DNA from: a virus
Direction: 5' to 3' (one strand)
DNA length: 24,510 nucleotides
IMG/VR virus record: IMGVR_UViG_3300007640_000227
Coordinates: 1 to 24,510 of that record
Shown here: positions 8,403 through 18,500 of the stretch, one piece after another
How positions within the stretch are numbered: position 1 is the stretch's first letter
How the letters are laid out: every line of letters begins with the position of its first letter
Notes under the pieces: model-generated
The model's input: the letters and a program-made list of their open reading frames with translations, nothing else
Database searches by the model: none
Told to the model about the DNA's origin: nothing
Translations under genes and position numbers: made by a program

Positions 8403-11400
8403 ATGGCAACTGCTAATACGAATTCATTGACAACTGATTTCAATGTCAGTCCATACTATGACGATTTCGACGAGAGTAAAAACTTTCATCGTGTTTTATA
8501 TCGTCCAGGTCTTGCTGTTCAAGCTCGTGAACTTACTCAAATGCAGACCATTCTCCAAAATCAAATTGACCGTTTTGGTGAGCATGTCTTCGTAGAGGGA
8601 AGTACTGTTCGTGGTTTAGAAATGAACTACGACCGTAATATTAAATATGTTAAGATTCGTGATGCTGATCAAAATGCAACAACTGTAAATGCGGCTGCAT
8701 TTGTTGGTTCAACAATTACTGGCGGCACATCTGGTGTTACTGCATATGTTATTGACTCTGCAACTGGCACAGAAGCACAAACACCAAATACAAAAACTCT
8801 TTACATTCGTTATACTGGCGCTGGTTCTACAGGAACTGCTGCTGCCTTTTTGAGTGGTGAAGTTCTTACATCTAATACTGCATTATCAGCAAACGTTATT
8901 ACTGAAGGTGTTCAATCAACAAATGTTTTAGGTTCTGCATCTCGTATTTCGTTTGGTGATGGTATCATATATGCCAAAGATCATTTCATTAATGTATCAG
9001 CAGCAAATACAATTGTCGGTCGTTATAGTTCAAATACAAATATTAAAGTTGGTTACCAAATCAACGAAACGATTGTAACATCTGCTTCAGATACAACACT
9101 ACTTGATCCAGCACAAGGTTCATATAACTATGCTGCTCCAGGCGCTGACCGTCTTAAACTTGAAGCTGTTCTTACAACAAAATCGCTTACAGATGAAAAT
9201 GATACAGCATTTGTAGAACGTGCTCGTATTCGCAATGGTCTTATTGAATTCAAAGCAGATAAGCCTCTTTATTCAGTTATTAACGAATACATTGCTCGTC
9301 GCACATATGATGAATCTGGCAACTATATCGTAAATGGTCTCACATCTCGCCTTCGTGAACATCTCAACTCTGCAAACAATGGTGGTGTTTATACTTCAGG
9401 TAACGGTGGTGATGTTAATAAACTTGTTGTTGATATTGCTCCAGGTAAAGCATATGTTAAAGGATTTGAGAACGAAGTTCTTACAACTAGTCATGTTACA
9501 ATCGACAAAGCAACAGACGTTAACTCAGTAGAAAATATTTCTATACCTGCTAACTATGGCAACTACACAACAGTCAATGAAGTAGTTGGTACATGGGACG
9601 TTAATGGTCATGACCGTGTTGAACTTTACAATACTGCTGTAAATGCTATTTCAAATAACTCATTCACTACTGTTGTTCCAAGTGCTATTGGTACAAAGAT
9701 TGGTGAAGCTCGTGTTCGTGCTGTTGAATATAACTCAGGTTCAAAGGGTGCTGCTTCTGGTCAATTAAAGTTATATCTCTATGATATCAATATGACTGCA
9801 AACAGTTTCAGTTATGTTCGGTCAATCTATCATAATGATGGTACAACAGATGGTATTGCTGATACAGTATTGACTGCTAACAGTGCAACAATTTCAGAAA
9901 CAAGTTTCAATCGTGCATTGTTTAATATTCCTGCTGAGAATATCAAAACGCTTCGTGATACATCCGATCAAATTGATAACGAATTCCGTTTTCTTAAAGA
10001 ATTCCCAGTCACTATTGCGGCTGATGGTACAGTAACAATTGCAACTGGTGATGCGACAGAACAGTTTCCATTCTCCACTGGTGCATTAAATGACACACAA
10101 GAACGTGAAAACTTCTATGTTGTTCTTAATGCTGCTGCAAATACCGCATCTGCTCTTGAAACAACTGCCGCTCGTGGTGCAGGTGCAAACACTATCACGG
10201 GTCTTACATCTGCCACTTCTAAGTATAATGTTGGCGATATTCTTAAACTTCAAGGCGAAGCAAACACATATGTCGTTTCATCTGTTGATAGCGCAACACA
10301 AGTAAGTGTTCACGGTAATGGCGAAGGTGCTGCTATCTCAAGTGCCACACTCTTCAAACAGTTTAAAGATGGTCAAGTTATTAGTCTTAATGGTGTTGGT
10401 GGTGATGCTGCTGCTCGTACAGTTACAATCAACTCCACTACAAGTGCAACGATTGATATTGAAGAGACATTAAACTCTACTGTTGCTGCTTCTGTTATTT
10501 GCGAACTCAAGAAAGTAAATGGTCAAGAGAAAGCGAAGAATATTCAAGAAAGTCGTTATGTAGAAATTAATGTTTCGGATTCTGGTACAACTGCTGGACC
10601 ATGGAATCTTGGTGCTTCTGATGGATTTGCTCTTCGTGAAGTTCGTGTAAAGACTGGCAATACTTTCTTTACAACGACATCTGAAGGTACTGATGTTACA
10701 AGTAGTTTCTCGCTTGACACAGGTATGCGTGATAACTTCTATGACCATGCTAAACTCAAGTTAAAGAATGGTGCTTCACATACACCAGCAAATGGCGATG
10801 TCTATCTTGTTAAGTTTGATTACTTTACTCATGATACTTCACAGGGCGTTGGTTACTTCTCAGTTGATTCGTATCCAATCGATGATACAAATAGCGCAAA
10901 TACAACTGCGATTACTACTGGTGAAATTCCTGTTTATACATCACCAACAACTGGCACTCGGTACGATTTACGCAATCATATTGATATTCGTCCACGTATC
11001 GCTGACACTGCAAACAATGTAACAACTCTTACAAACATCTCTCGTAACCCAGCAGTTTCAACATCGATTGTTGAGCCAAGTGGTGGTCTACGATTTATGG
11101 CTCCTAATGAAGACTTCATTACAGACTTTGATTATTATCTCCCACGCAAAGATAGAATTGTTATTACTTCATCTAATGCTTTAAGATCAATCAAAGGCGT
11201 TCCAAGTCTTGATCCAAAAACACCACCTGCACCATCTGATGGTATGACGATTGCTATTGTAAATGTAAAACCTTATCCATCTCTTCCACAAGATAATGCA
11301 AAGCGTATTAGTACTGCAACTGCTCCAGGTGGTCGTGCTGACCTTGCAATTAAACTTGATCCTGTTCGTATTCGTCGCTTCACAATGAAAGATATTCAAG

Positions 11401-14400
11401 GTCTTGAATCACGTATTGATAATCTTGAGTACTACACATCACTTTCATTACTTGAAACAGACACAAAAGCATTATTCCTTGCTGATTCAACTGGTGTAGA
11501 TAGATTTAAAAACGGTATTATTGTTGATGAGTTTGTTGATTTCACGTCATCCGATATCTATGACCCAGGATATGCAGTTGCTATTGATAAAGCTAACAAA
11601 GAAGTTCGCCCATCATTTAAAGTTGATGATGTTCAGGCTGAATTTAAATCTGCCAACTCAACAAACACAACCGCAACATCAAAAGACATCACGTTAGTTG
11701 TTGGAACTGGAACATATTCAAACGGCGAAGTAATTACTGCTGGTTCTGCTACTGGTACGCTTGATTATCAAGTTGGAACAAAACTTTATCTTTCAAATAT
11801 ATCTGGTACATTTAGTGTTGGTGCTTCAGCGGTTGGTGGTACTTCAACAACATCATCAACTATTGCTTCTGTAACAGCGCCAAATGCTGGTAAGTTAATT
11901 ATGCTTCCTTGGACGCATGATGAAACAATCAGCAATCCATTTGCAACAGATACAAGAAATGCTGCTGGCGCTTTTTATACCCATCACGGTAGAATTACAC
12001 TTACACCAGACACTGATTACTGGCAAGATGTAACAACAGTACCAACTGTCACAATTGATTTTGGTGGTATTGCCGAAGCACTCGCTGAAGTTGCTAACTT
12101 TACTGGCATTCAGTGGGGAAGTTGGGGTGGTGGTTCTACTCGACGTGGCAATCAAATTATTACAAATGAAAGTCGCACAGGTCAACAATTAATTGTTAAT
12201 ACTGGTGGTGTAATTGAGACTGATTTGGGCGATTCACTCAAAGACGTAAACATTATTCCATTCATGCGCTCTCGTGTTGTACAATTTACAGCCGAAGGTA
12301 TGAAGCCAAGTACTCGTGTTTATGCATTCTTTGATGGGTCAGATGTAAATGCTTTCTGTTCTCCAGCAAATACATCGTTTGCCAACACTGCTTCGGAGGG
12401 CAGCGCATTAATCACTGATGCTACGGGTATTATTCGTGGATTGTTTAGAATTCCAAATGAAGACGCTCTCAAGTTTCCAGTTGGATCTCTCAAGTTTATC
12501 TTAACTGATAGCCCAACAAACAGTACTGGTTTTGGAGCAGTCGCTACATTTGCTGATGCCACATATAGTGCTGGTGGACTAAGTGTTGTACAGCAAGGTA
12601 CGATTGTTGCAACTCGTGAAATTGAAACACTCACAAGAACGGTTAACGAATCAAGAACAAGTGTCCAAACAATTCGACGACCAAATCGCATGCGTAGCGA
12701 TGGCGAGACCGATTTAACACCCAACGACGGCGGCCCCGGAGGCGATCCACTTGCCCAAACATTCAGTGTAAATGATGGTCGCGGTTCTGCTGGTGATGCT
12801 TCACCTGGAATGTTCTTATCTAAGATTGACATGTATTTCCAGAGTAAAGACCCAGTAAAAGGTGTTGCGATTGAAATTCGTGAATGTGATCCTTCTACTT
12901 CATTCATTACAAATAGAGTTGTCCCATTTGGTCGTGTAATCGTACCTTCTGCTGATGTTAACGTAAGTTCAAATGGTTCTGCGCCTACTCCAGTAATCTT
13001 TGAAACTCCAGTGTATCTACTCAACTCAATTGATTATGCTATTATTGTAAAACCAGTAGATAACAATCCAAACTATACAGTATGGACTTCTCGCCTTGGA
13101 AGAACAGATTTACTTTCTGGTAATCGTGTATCAAAACAACCAGTAATGGGCACACTCTTTTCTTCTGCAAACGACAAGAACTGGACTCCTTTACAAGACG
13201 AAGACCTCAAGTTTAACATGTACTTTGCTAACTTTAGTACCAATCAAACTGGTACTGCGGTCTTTAAAAATATTGATAAAGAATATCTTACAATTGATAC
13301 TGTTGATACCGCAACAATCTTTAATCGTGTTGATGAAGAAGTACATGGTGAAACAACACTCACACTTTCGGCTGCACCAGGCGGTATCGCAATTGGTGAT
13401 ACTCTTGTTGGTTCAACCTCTTCTGCTAACGGTACAGTGACAAATGTTTCTGGAACAAATATTCGTGTAAAAGAAGTTACAACTGGTACGAAGTTTACAG
13501 ATACTGAAACAGTTACTCTCTACAAAGCAGGTATTGCTGGTTCAAATACTGCAACAGTAAGCAGTCAAGCAACACCAACTGGTAAAGTATACTTCTTTGA
13601 TGCTACAACACAATCAAACACAGTTGTTCATCTATCACAGCCAAGCGGTTCGTTTACTGCAAACACATATATTCGTGGGCAAGTAAGTGGTCTTGATGCT
13701 CGTATTAGCACGATTGATAACTTATCTATTGATACATTTAGAACATTCGTAAGTAAACTTGATCTTCAAGATACAACAACATCTGCTACTGCAAAACTTG
13801 CTATTACATCAAGTGCTCTTGATTCATCATTCCGAAATGTTGATATCAATGATGATACAACATATGATGGGCGTAGATATATTCTAAGTCGTTCAAACGA
13901 AATTGCAAATCTATCAAGTGCAAAATCTGCTGAGATTAAGTTTACTCTTACCAATGGTGCCAATGTTCGCCATTCACCTGCAATTGATAATGACCGTTCA
14001 GCGTTATTCACAGTAGAAAACTTAATTAACAACGACTCTACAAACGAAGATTCAACTGGCAACGGTAATGCGATTGCTCGTTATGTACAAAGAACAGTAA
14101 CACTTGCAGATGGTCAAGACGCTGAAGACCTCAAGGTATTCGTTGGAGCATATAAGCCATCAACAGCAACCGTTAAAGTTTATGTCAAACTATTGAATGG
14201 TGAAGATGGTGAAACAATGGAAGACAAGACATGGATTGATATGACTCAGGTCACATCAGCCACTGTTGTGTCAGATTCTGAAAATACTCAAGACTTCAAT
14301 GAATATGAATATAGTATTCCAACATCTTATCTTACAGGTGCTTCTGGTGAAGTTCAGTATACAGATAATGGTGTAACATATACAGGATTTAAACACTTTA

Positions 14401-14483
14401 AGATTAAGGTCGTTCTTCTTTCTTCAACACCTTCACGGGTGCCAAGGTTGAAAGATTTCCGTGCAATTGCTCTTCAAATTTAA
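8403..14483 (+). CDS. Giant DUF4815-type baseplate/tail protein, 2026 residues
   Basis: This is the largest gene here. The N terminus (residues 28-72, FHRVLYRPGLAVQARELTQM then RFGEHVFVEGSTVRGL) and the segment near 991-1020 (RRFTMKDIQGLESRIDNLEY) are hallmarks of DUF4815 proteins found in large marine T4-like phages. A second conserved-looking block holds DPLAQTF at 1448-1454, then GMFLSKIDMYFQSKD and a strand-rich region. Short beta modules recur (ITGGTSGVTAYV at 105-116; related copies near 1108-1160 and 1662-1680). The C terminus (KHFKIKVVLL...RVPRLKDFRAIAL) resembles the closing domain of large fibre proteins. It sits where T4 has gp9-gp12, none of which is seen, so it probably forms the baseplate periphery or fibre attachment; that role is inferred. 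AAGGA at 8389-8393 is a good ribosome binding site for the ATG at 8403. Confidence 0.9.
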   Translation: MATANTNSLTTDFNVSPYYDDFDESKNFHRVLYRPGLAVQARELTQMQTILQNQIDRFGEHVFVEGSTVRGLEMNYDRNIKYVKIRDADQNATTVNAAAFVGSTITGGTSGVTAYVIDSATGTEAQTPNTKTLYIRYTGAGSTGTAAAFLSGEVLTSNTALSANVITEGVQSTNVLGSASRISFGDGIIYAKDHFINVSAANTIVGRYSSNTNIKVGYQINETIVTSASDTTLLDPAQGSYNYAAPGADRLKLEAVLTTKSLTDENDTAFVERARIRNGLIEFKADKPLYSVINEYIARRTYDESGNYIVNGLTSRLREHLNSANNGGVYTSGNGGDVNKLVVDIAPGKAYVKGFENEVLTTSHVTIDKATDVNSVENISIPANYGNYTTVNEVVGTWDVNGHDRVELYNTAVNAISNNSFTTVVPSAIGTKIGEARVRAVEYNSGSKGAASGQLKLYLYDINMTANSFSYVRSIYHNDGTTDGIADTVLTANSATISETSFNRALFNIPAENIKTLRDTSDQIDNEFRFLKEFPVTIAADGTVTIATGDATEQFPFSTGALNDTQERENFYVVLNAAANTASALETTAARGAGANTITGLTSATSKYNVGDILKLQGEANTYVVSSVDSATQVSVHGNGEGAAISSATLFKQFKDGQVISLNGVGGDAAARTVTINSTTSATIDIEETLNSTVAASVICELKKVNGQEKAKNIQESRYVEINVSDSGTTAGPWNLGASDGFALREVRVKTGNTFFTTTSEGTDVTSSFSLDTGMRDNFYDHAKLKLKNGASHTPANGDVYLVKFDYFTHDTSQGVGYFSVDSYPIDDTNSANTTAITTGEIPVYTSPTTGTRYDLRNHIDIRPRIADTANNVTTLTNISRNPAVSTSIVEPSGGLRFMAPNEDFITDFDYYLPRKDRIVITSSNALRSIKGVPSLDPKTPPAPSDGMTIAIVNVKPYPSLPQDNAKRISTATAPGGRADLAIKLDPVRIRRFTMKDIQGLESRIDNLEYYTSLSLLETDTKALFLADSTGVDRFKNGIIVDEFVDFTSSDIYDPGYAVAIDKANKEVRPSFKVDDVQAEFKSANSTNTTATSKDITLVVGTGTYSNGEVITAGSATGTLDYQVGTKLYLSNISGTFSVGASAVGGTSTTSSTIASVTAPNAGKLIMLPWTHDETISNPFATDTRNAAGAFYTHHGRITLTPDTDYWQDVTTVPTVTIDFGGIAEALAEVANFTGIQWGSWGGGSTRRGNQIITNESRTGQQLIVNTGGVIETDLGDSLKDVNIIPFMRSRVVQFTAEGMKPSTRVYAFFDGSDVNAFCSPANTSFANTASEGSALITDATGIIRGLFRIPNEDALKFPVGSLKFILTDSPTNSTGFGAVATFADATYSAGGLSVVQQGTIVATREIETLTRTVNESRTSVQTIRRPNRMRSDGETDLTPNDGGPGGDPLAQTFSVNDGRGSAGDASPGMFLSKIDMYFQSKDPVKGVAIEIRECDPSTSFITNRVVPFGRVIVPSADVNVSSNGSAPTPVIFETPVYLLNSIDYAIIVKPVDNNPNYTVWTSRLGRTDLLSGNRVSKQPVMGTLFSSANDKNWTPLQDEDLKFNMYFANFSTNQTGTAVFKNIDKEYLTIDTVDTATIFNRVDEEVHGETTLTLSAAPGGIAIGDTLVGSTSSANGTVTNVSGTNIRVKEVTTGTKFTDTETVTLYKAGIAGSNTATVSSQATPTGKVYFFDATTQSNTVVHLSQPSGSFTANTYIRGQVSGLDARISTIDNLSIDTFRTFVSKLDLQDTTTSATAKLAITSSALDSSFRNVDINDDTTYDGRRYILSRSNEIANLSSAKSAEIKFTLTNGANVRHSPAIDNDRSALFTVENLINNDSTNEDSTGNGNAIARYVQRTVTLADGQDAEDLKVFVGAYKPSTATVKVYVKLLNGEDGETMEDKTWIDMTQVTSATVVSDSENTQDFNEYEYSIPTSYLTGASGEVQYTDNGVTYTGFKHFKIKVVLLSSTPSRVPRLKDFRAIALQI

Positions 14484-14485
14484 GG

Positions 14486-14493
14486 TATAAATA
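14486..14493 (+). promoter_or_regulatory. TATAAATA octamer immediately before the 73-residue gene
   Basis: Perfect late-promoter octamer, but it ends one base before the ATG at 14495. With T4 spacing (start about 6 bases downstream) the transcript would begin near 14499, after that ATG. It could therefore serve the genes downstream but not the start codon beside it. It may also simply be the AT-rich spacer between AAGG (14482-14485) and the ATG. Confidence 0.45.
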
Positions 14494-14494
14494 A

Positions 14495-14716
14495 ATGAAA
14501 CTTCAACCCATTGAAAATGTAGACGGTTTTCAAAAAGATGAAAACAATGGTGCTGTTCTTTCAGTGGACAATAGAGCATTGTACGCATATAAGGCAAAGA
14601 AAAGCAAACAACATGAAATTCTGAACGATATCAATGATATCAAGCAAGATTTAAAAGAGCTTAAAGAAATTTTAAATCATGTTATTTCTTCAAATGCTAA
14701 CGTACAAAAATTATAA
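14495..14716 (+). CDS. Small coiled-coil protein, 73 residues, unknown function
   Basis: I do not recognise a named family. The first half (residues 1-35) is mixed, with NGAVLSVDNRALYAYKAKK. The second half (about 38-65) is a charged amphipathic helix with heptad-like Ile/Leu spacing (ILNDINDIKQDLKELKEIL), probably a short coiled coil that oligomerises. There is no membrane segment. AAGG at 14482-14485 is a weak ribosome binding site, 9 bases before the ATG. It lies between the giant DUF4815 protein and the first fibre and is flanked by two late-promoter octamers, so a minor structural or assembly role is likely. The stop codon sits inside the following octamer. Confidence 0.8.
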   Translation: MKLQPIENVDGFQKDENNGAVLSVDNRALYAYKAKKSKQHEILNDINDIKQDLKELKEILNHVISSNANVQKL

Positions 14717-14719
14717 ATA
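14712..14719 (+). promoter_or_regulatory. T4-type late promoter octamer TATAAATA before the first fibre gene
   Basis: Perfect octamer overlapping the stop codon of the 73-residue gene. A start near 14725 would give a leader of about 64 bases ending in a strong AGGAG ribosome binding site (14777-14781) before the ATG at 14789. This is the longest leader in the window and suits a separately transcribed fibre cluster. Confidence 0.72.
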
Positions 14720-14788
14720 AATGTAGTTAAAAACATTCAATGAGAGATTCGTGTCAAACGGTCTTCTCTTATCAACAGGAGATAAAAC

Positions 14789-15550
14789 ATGGGTCAAGTA
14801 GCTAACGTTGCTCTTACAGATACGTTTGATACATGGAGAATTCGTTCAAACCAAGGTTTCACGAATCTTTTTGAGATCAATCCAACTGCAAACACAGTCA
14901 GTGCAAATACAGTAACTGGTGCGACACTGGTTGCTACAAGCACAGTAACCGTTCCTGCTGCTTCAATTAGTGCTGCTGATGTTGACTTTCTTGCTAACAC
15001 CAATACTTTTATTGGCACAAAGCTAGATTCTTCATCCTACACAACTGCTGATGTTCAAGCAAAAGCTGCTCTTGCAAATACAAACTCTCGTATTGGCACA
15101 GTAGAGACTGCTACAACAACTGCTGCAATTCAAGCAACTGCTGCTCTTGCTAACACCAACAGTGCTATTTCTGGTAAACAAGATGCTGATGCAGATACTG
15201 CTAAGACTGACGTTGTTCAAACGTTTAGTGTTGCTCAACGTGGTGCTGTTACTGACCATGGTTCGTTGATTGCAAATACAGCATTCCGTCAAGACTTCTC
15301 TTCATCTAACCATTTCAAGATGACTCTTGCTGGTAACATTACACTTAATAACCCAACAAACCAAGTTGCTGGTCAGTCTGGTGCAATGGAAATCGTTAAC
15401 GGTGGTTCTTACACAGTATCGTTTGGTAGTGACTTTGACTTTGCTGCTGGCACTCCTCCAACAATTACTGCGAGTGGAACCGACGTTCTATCTTATTATG
15501 TTTCATCTGCTAACAATATTGTAGTTGATGTAATCCAAAACTTATCATAA
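14789..15550 (+). CDS. Short tail fibre protein, 253 residues
   Basis: Low complexity rich in Ala, Thr, Asn and Ser, with few charged residues, is typical of trimeric phage fibres. The N-terminal segment (residues 1-30, MGQVANVALTDTFDTWRIRS) resembles the N terminus of the fibre at 20007 and may be the attachment end. The shaft carries three LANTN-type repeats at residues 68-75, 95-102 and 120-127, spaced 27 and 25 residues apart, probably a helical trimeric bundle. The C-terminal part (about 178-253, with AGNITLNNP and NGGSYTVSFGSDFDF) matches the strand-rich tip common in marine phage fibres, which probably contacts the host surface. Its strong AGGAG site and own late promoter suggest high expression. 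Fibre identity is a pattern-level call; the receptor is unknown. Confidence 0.82.
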   Translation: MGQVANVALTDTFDTWRIRSNQGFTNLFEINPTANTVSANTVTGATLVATSTVTVPAASISAADVDFLANTNTFIGTKLDSSSYTTADVQAKAALANTNSRIGTVETATTTAAIQATAALANTNSAISGKQDADADTAKTDVVQTFSVAQRGAVTDHGSLIANTAFRQDFSSSNHFKMTLAGNITLNNPTNQVAGQSGAMEIVNGGSYTVSFGSDFDFAAGTPPTITASGTDVLSYYVSSANNIVVDVIQNLS

Positions 15551-15580
15551 TTCACTTTCGAGTGTTACGGAGAAAAATGA

Positions 15581-18500
15581 ATGAGCGTTCCAGGTAACTT
15601 ATATACACCGACAATCCGCAAAACTCGTGGTGGAGATTATTTAATTGAACAGTCCCTGCTATTCGACGGCTCGACAACGTATCTGAACCGCACACCGGGG
15701 ACGGCTGGCAACCGTAAAACTTGGACGTATTCGGTTTGGTTTAAGCACGTAGTTGATGGATCGACTGCCAATTTGTTTTTTGGAGGTGTTGATCTGAATA
15801 ACTGCACACGGATACAGTTTCAAAACACGGGTAGCATCAATTTTAGACATCTAGATGCAGGGGTTGTCACATACCAAGTCGCAACTAACGGGTTATACCG
15901 TGACCCTTCCGCTTGGTATCATTTGGTTGTCGCCGTAGACACAACACAAGCAACAGCCGCCGATAGGGTGAAGATATACATCAACGGCATAGAACAATCT
16001 TATGCCACCACAGATTACCCTGCCCAAAATTTTGATGTTGATATTAATTCGACAGCTATTCACTACATTGGCCGTACTTTTAGCACACAAGAATGGGACG
16101 GTCACATGGCTCTCCCAATTCTCGTTGACGGCGCTGCACTTGATCCTACCAGCTTTGGTGAAGAAGACGACGACGGGTATTGGAATCCTATTGAGTTTGC
16201 TGGCACGGCAACGGTTTCTTGGACGGAAAATCTTTCTATAGATGATCATGCATCTAAGCCTTCGACAGGTACGGCCTCTGCAAGTTCAGAAGCAAACGCA
16301 AGTTCTGCCGCAGAGCACGCATTTAATGAGGTTACATCTGGCGGGACCAACGTTGGTTGGCAATCGTCGTCTGCTGGAAGTCAATGGCTACAATTTCAGT
16401 ACGACACAGCCCAAACAATTAAAGCATATTACGTTGTCGGCCATGTGGCTGCTTGGTCACTTGCGAACCGTGCGCCTAACTCGTGGACAATTGTAGGATC
16501 GAATACTGGAGCCTTTAGCGGTGAAGAAGTAACAATTGACACTGTTTCTGGGGAAAGCGGTTGGTCAGATCAAGAGGTTCGTTGGTTTGACTGCTCTGAT
16601 AACGACACAGCGTACACTTACTACCGCATGAATATTAGTAGCAACAACGGTGGAACGCTGGATAGCGTGATCGAATGGAATATGTTTGGTCAAAACGATA
16701 CAGGAACAGGCTTTGGCACCAACGGCTTTGCATTGGATTTTGCGGATACGGCAGCGTTTGGGGTTGATGTAAAGAATAACTCTAACGCTCAACCGACCAT
16801 TGTTTTCGAAGCAGGATACACGGACGACAGCAATGCAACGACCTATACATTTTCATCTGCTGACTTAGGGACAGCCGACGCAGATCGTTATATTTATGTG
16901 GCTGTTGAAGGTGCAAGGGCTACTGCTGGTTCTCGTACTGTATCCACAATGACGATTAATGGTGTTTCAGCATCTTTTGTTGTGCGTCAGCAATCTGTTA
17001 ACTTAAACGCTCACGAATTTTGGTATGCCGCAGTACCAACAGGTTCAACTGGAGATATCGTTGTTACTTTCAATTCTAGCATGCACAACGCAGCGATTGG
17101 TGTTTGGTCTGTAACAGGCTCCCATAGCGTAATTTATAGTAACGGCGATAATACCGTTTCTGGTTCTGCGATATCTACAACATTCGCCGGTAGCGAAAAT
17201 TCAGTAACTCTTTTGTCTAGTTATGATGCTGGGTCGAACATTTCTGCAAGTTGGTCGCCAGCAACAGAAAAGTATGATAGCGGAAATTTTGATACTGCTG
17301 GTCTTTATACTGCGGCTCAGTACACAAATACATCTGCTACCAATGGAACAACGCAAACTGTTACATTCTCTGGTGCCACTTCAGACGTTACGCTACTCGG
17401 CATTACGATCAGCAAAACAAATGACAACAGTTACGTTACCAACAACTTCACCGCAGACGACCAACTCAGCGACACGCCGACTGATAGTGCGGATGATGGG
17501 TTTGGTAATCGACCTACCCTAAATCCAAATGATAAATCAACATCCGGGACATTCACGTTTTCAAATGGCAATAGGACAGTCACGCAAACGGGTTCTGACG
17601 TTAAAAACGCATTCTGCACTATGTCATTACCGACAACCGGCAAGATTTATTTTGAATGTTATTGGTCAAGCGTATCTGGCGACCCTTCAATGGGGATTAC
17701 CACAACCCCAATCTGGACCGCTAATGATTGGAAGGGCGCAGTAAACGGTATTGATACCGCTGATGCTGATAAGTGGCTTTGGAACGGTGACAATTTCTTT
17801 GATGAAACTTCGTCTACCTCATACTCTGGTTTTGGTCCTGATGCTGCTGCTTATGAAAAATGGGCGATTGATTTAGACACTGGTAAAGTATGGTCTGGTA
17901 ACTCTAATAATGGTTGGGCCAACAGCGGCGATCCTGCTGCGGGTACGGGTGAGCTTGCAACGATTGGTGCAACCGAACTAGCTTCTGGTCTGGTTGTTTT
18001 TATTCGCCTTCGTTTAAGTGTCGTTGGAACGGTCAACTTTGGTCAGGTCGCTTTTAATGAAACTCCGCCGACAGGCTTTTCTGGATGGTCAACTGCTGAC
18101 TTTGCAGCGCCAACGATTGCTGATGGTTCAGATTATTTCAATACGGTGATTTATACTGGTAATGGAACATCGAAGTCTATTACAGGGGTAGGTTTTCAAC
18201 CTGATTTTGTGTGGATTAAGAAAAGAGATAGCACCTCAAGTCACATTCTTGTTAACGTCATTGCAGGGGCAACGGAACGATTGTCATCTGACAATACAAA
18301 TGCCGAAGCTACCGCTGGTTTAGATAGTTTTGATAGCGACGGGTTTACAGTAGGTAGTGGTGGACCAATTAACACAAGTGGCGAAGGTCACGTCGCATGG
18401 TGCTGGAAAGCTGGTGGCACTGCTGTTACCAATAGTACATTTTCAATTACCAGTCAAGTAAGTGTCAATACAACAAGTGGGTTTAGTATCGTTACGTACA

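Noticed and set aside
12320-13024. Long open frame (234 residues) on the minus strand
   Set aside because: It lies wholly antisense to the giant tail protein, has no ribosome binding site context, and its product looks like reverse-complement coding composition. Similar antisense frames at 751-1281 and 1795-2334 were rejected for the same reason.
15577-15597. ATG four bases upstream of the adhesin start
   Set aside because: It is out of frame with the adhesin and stops after six codons.
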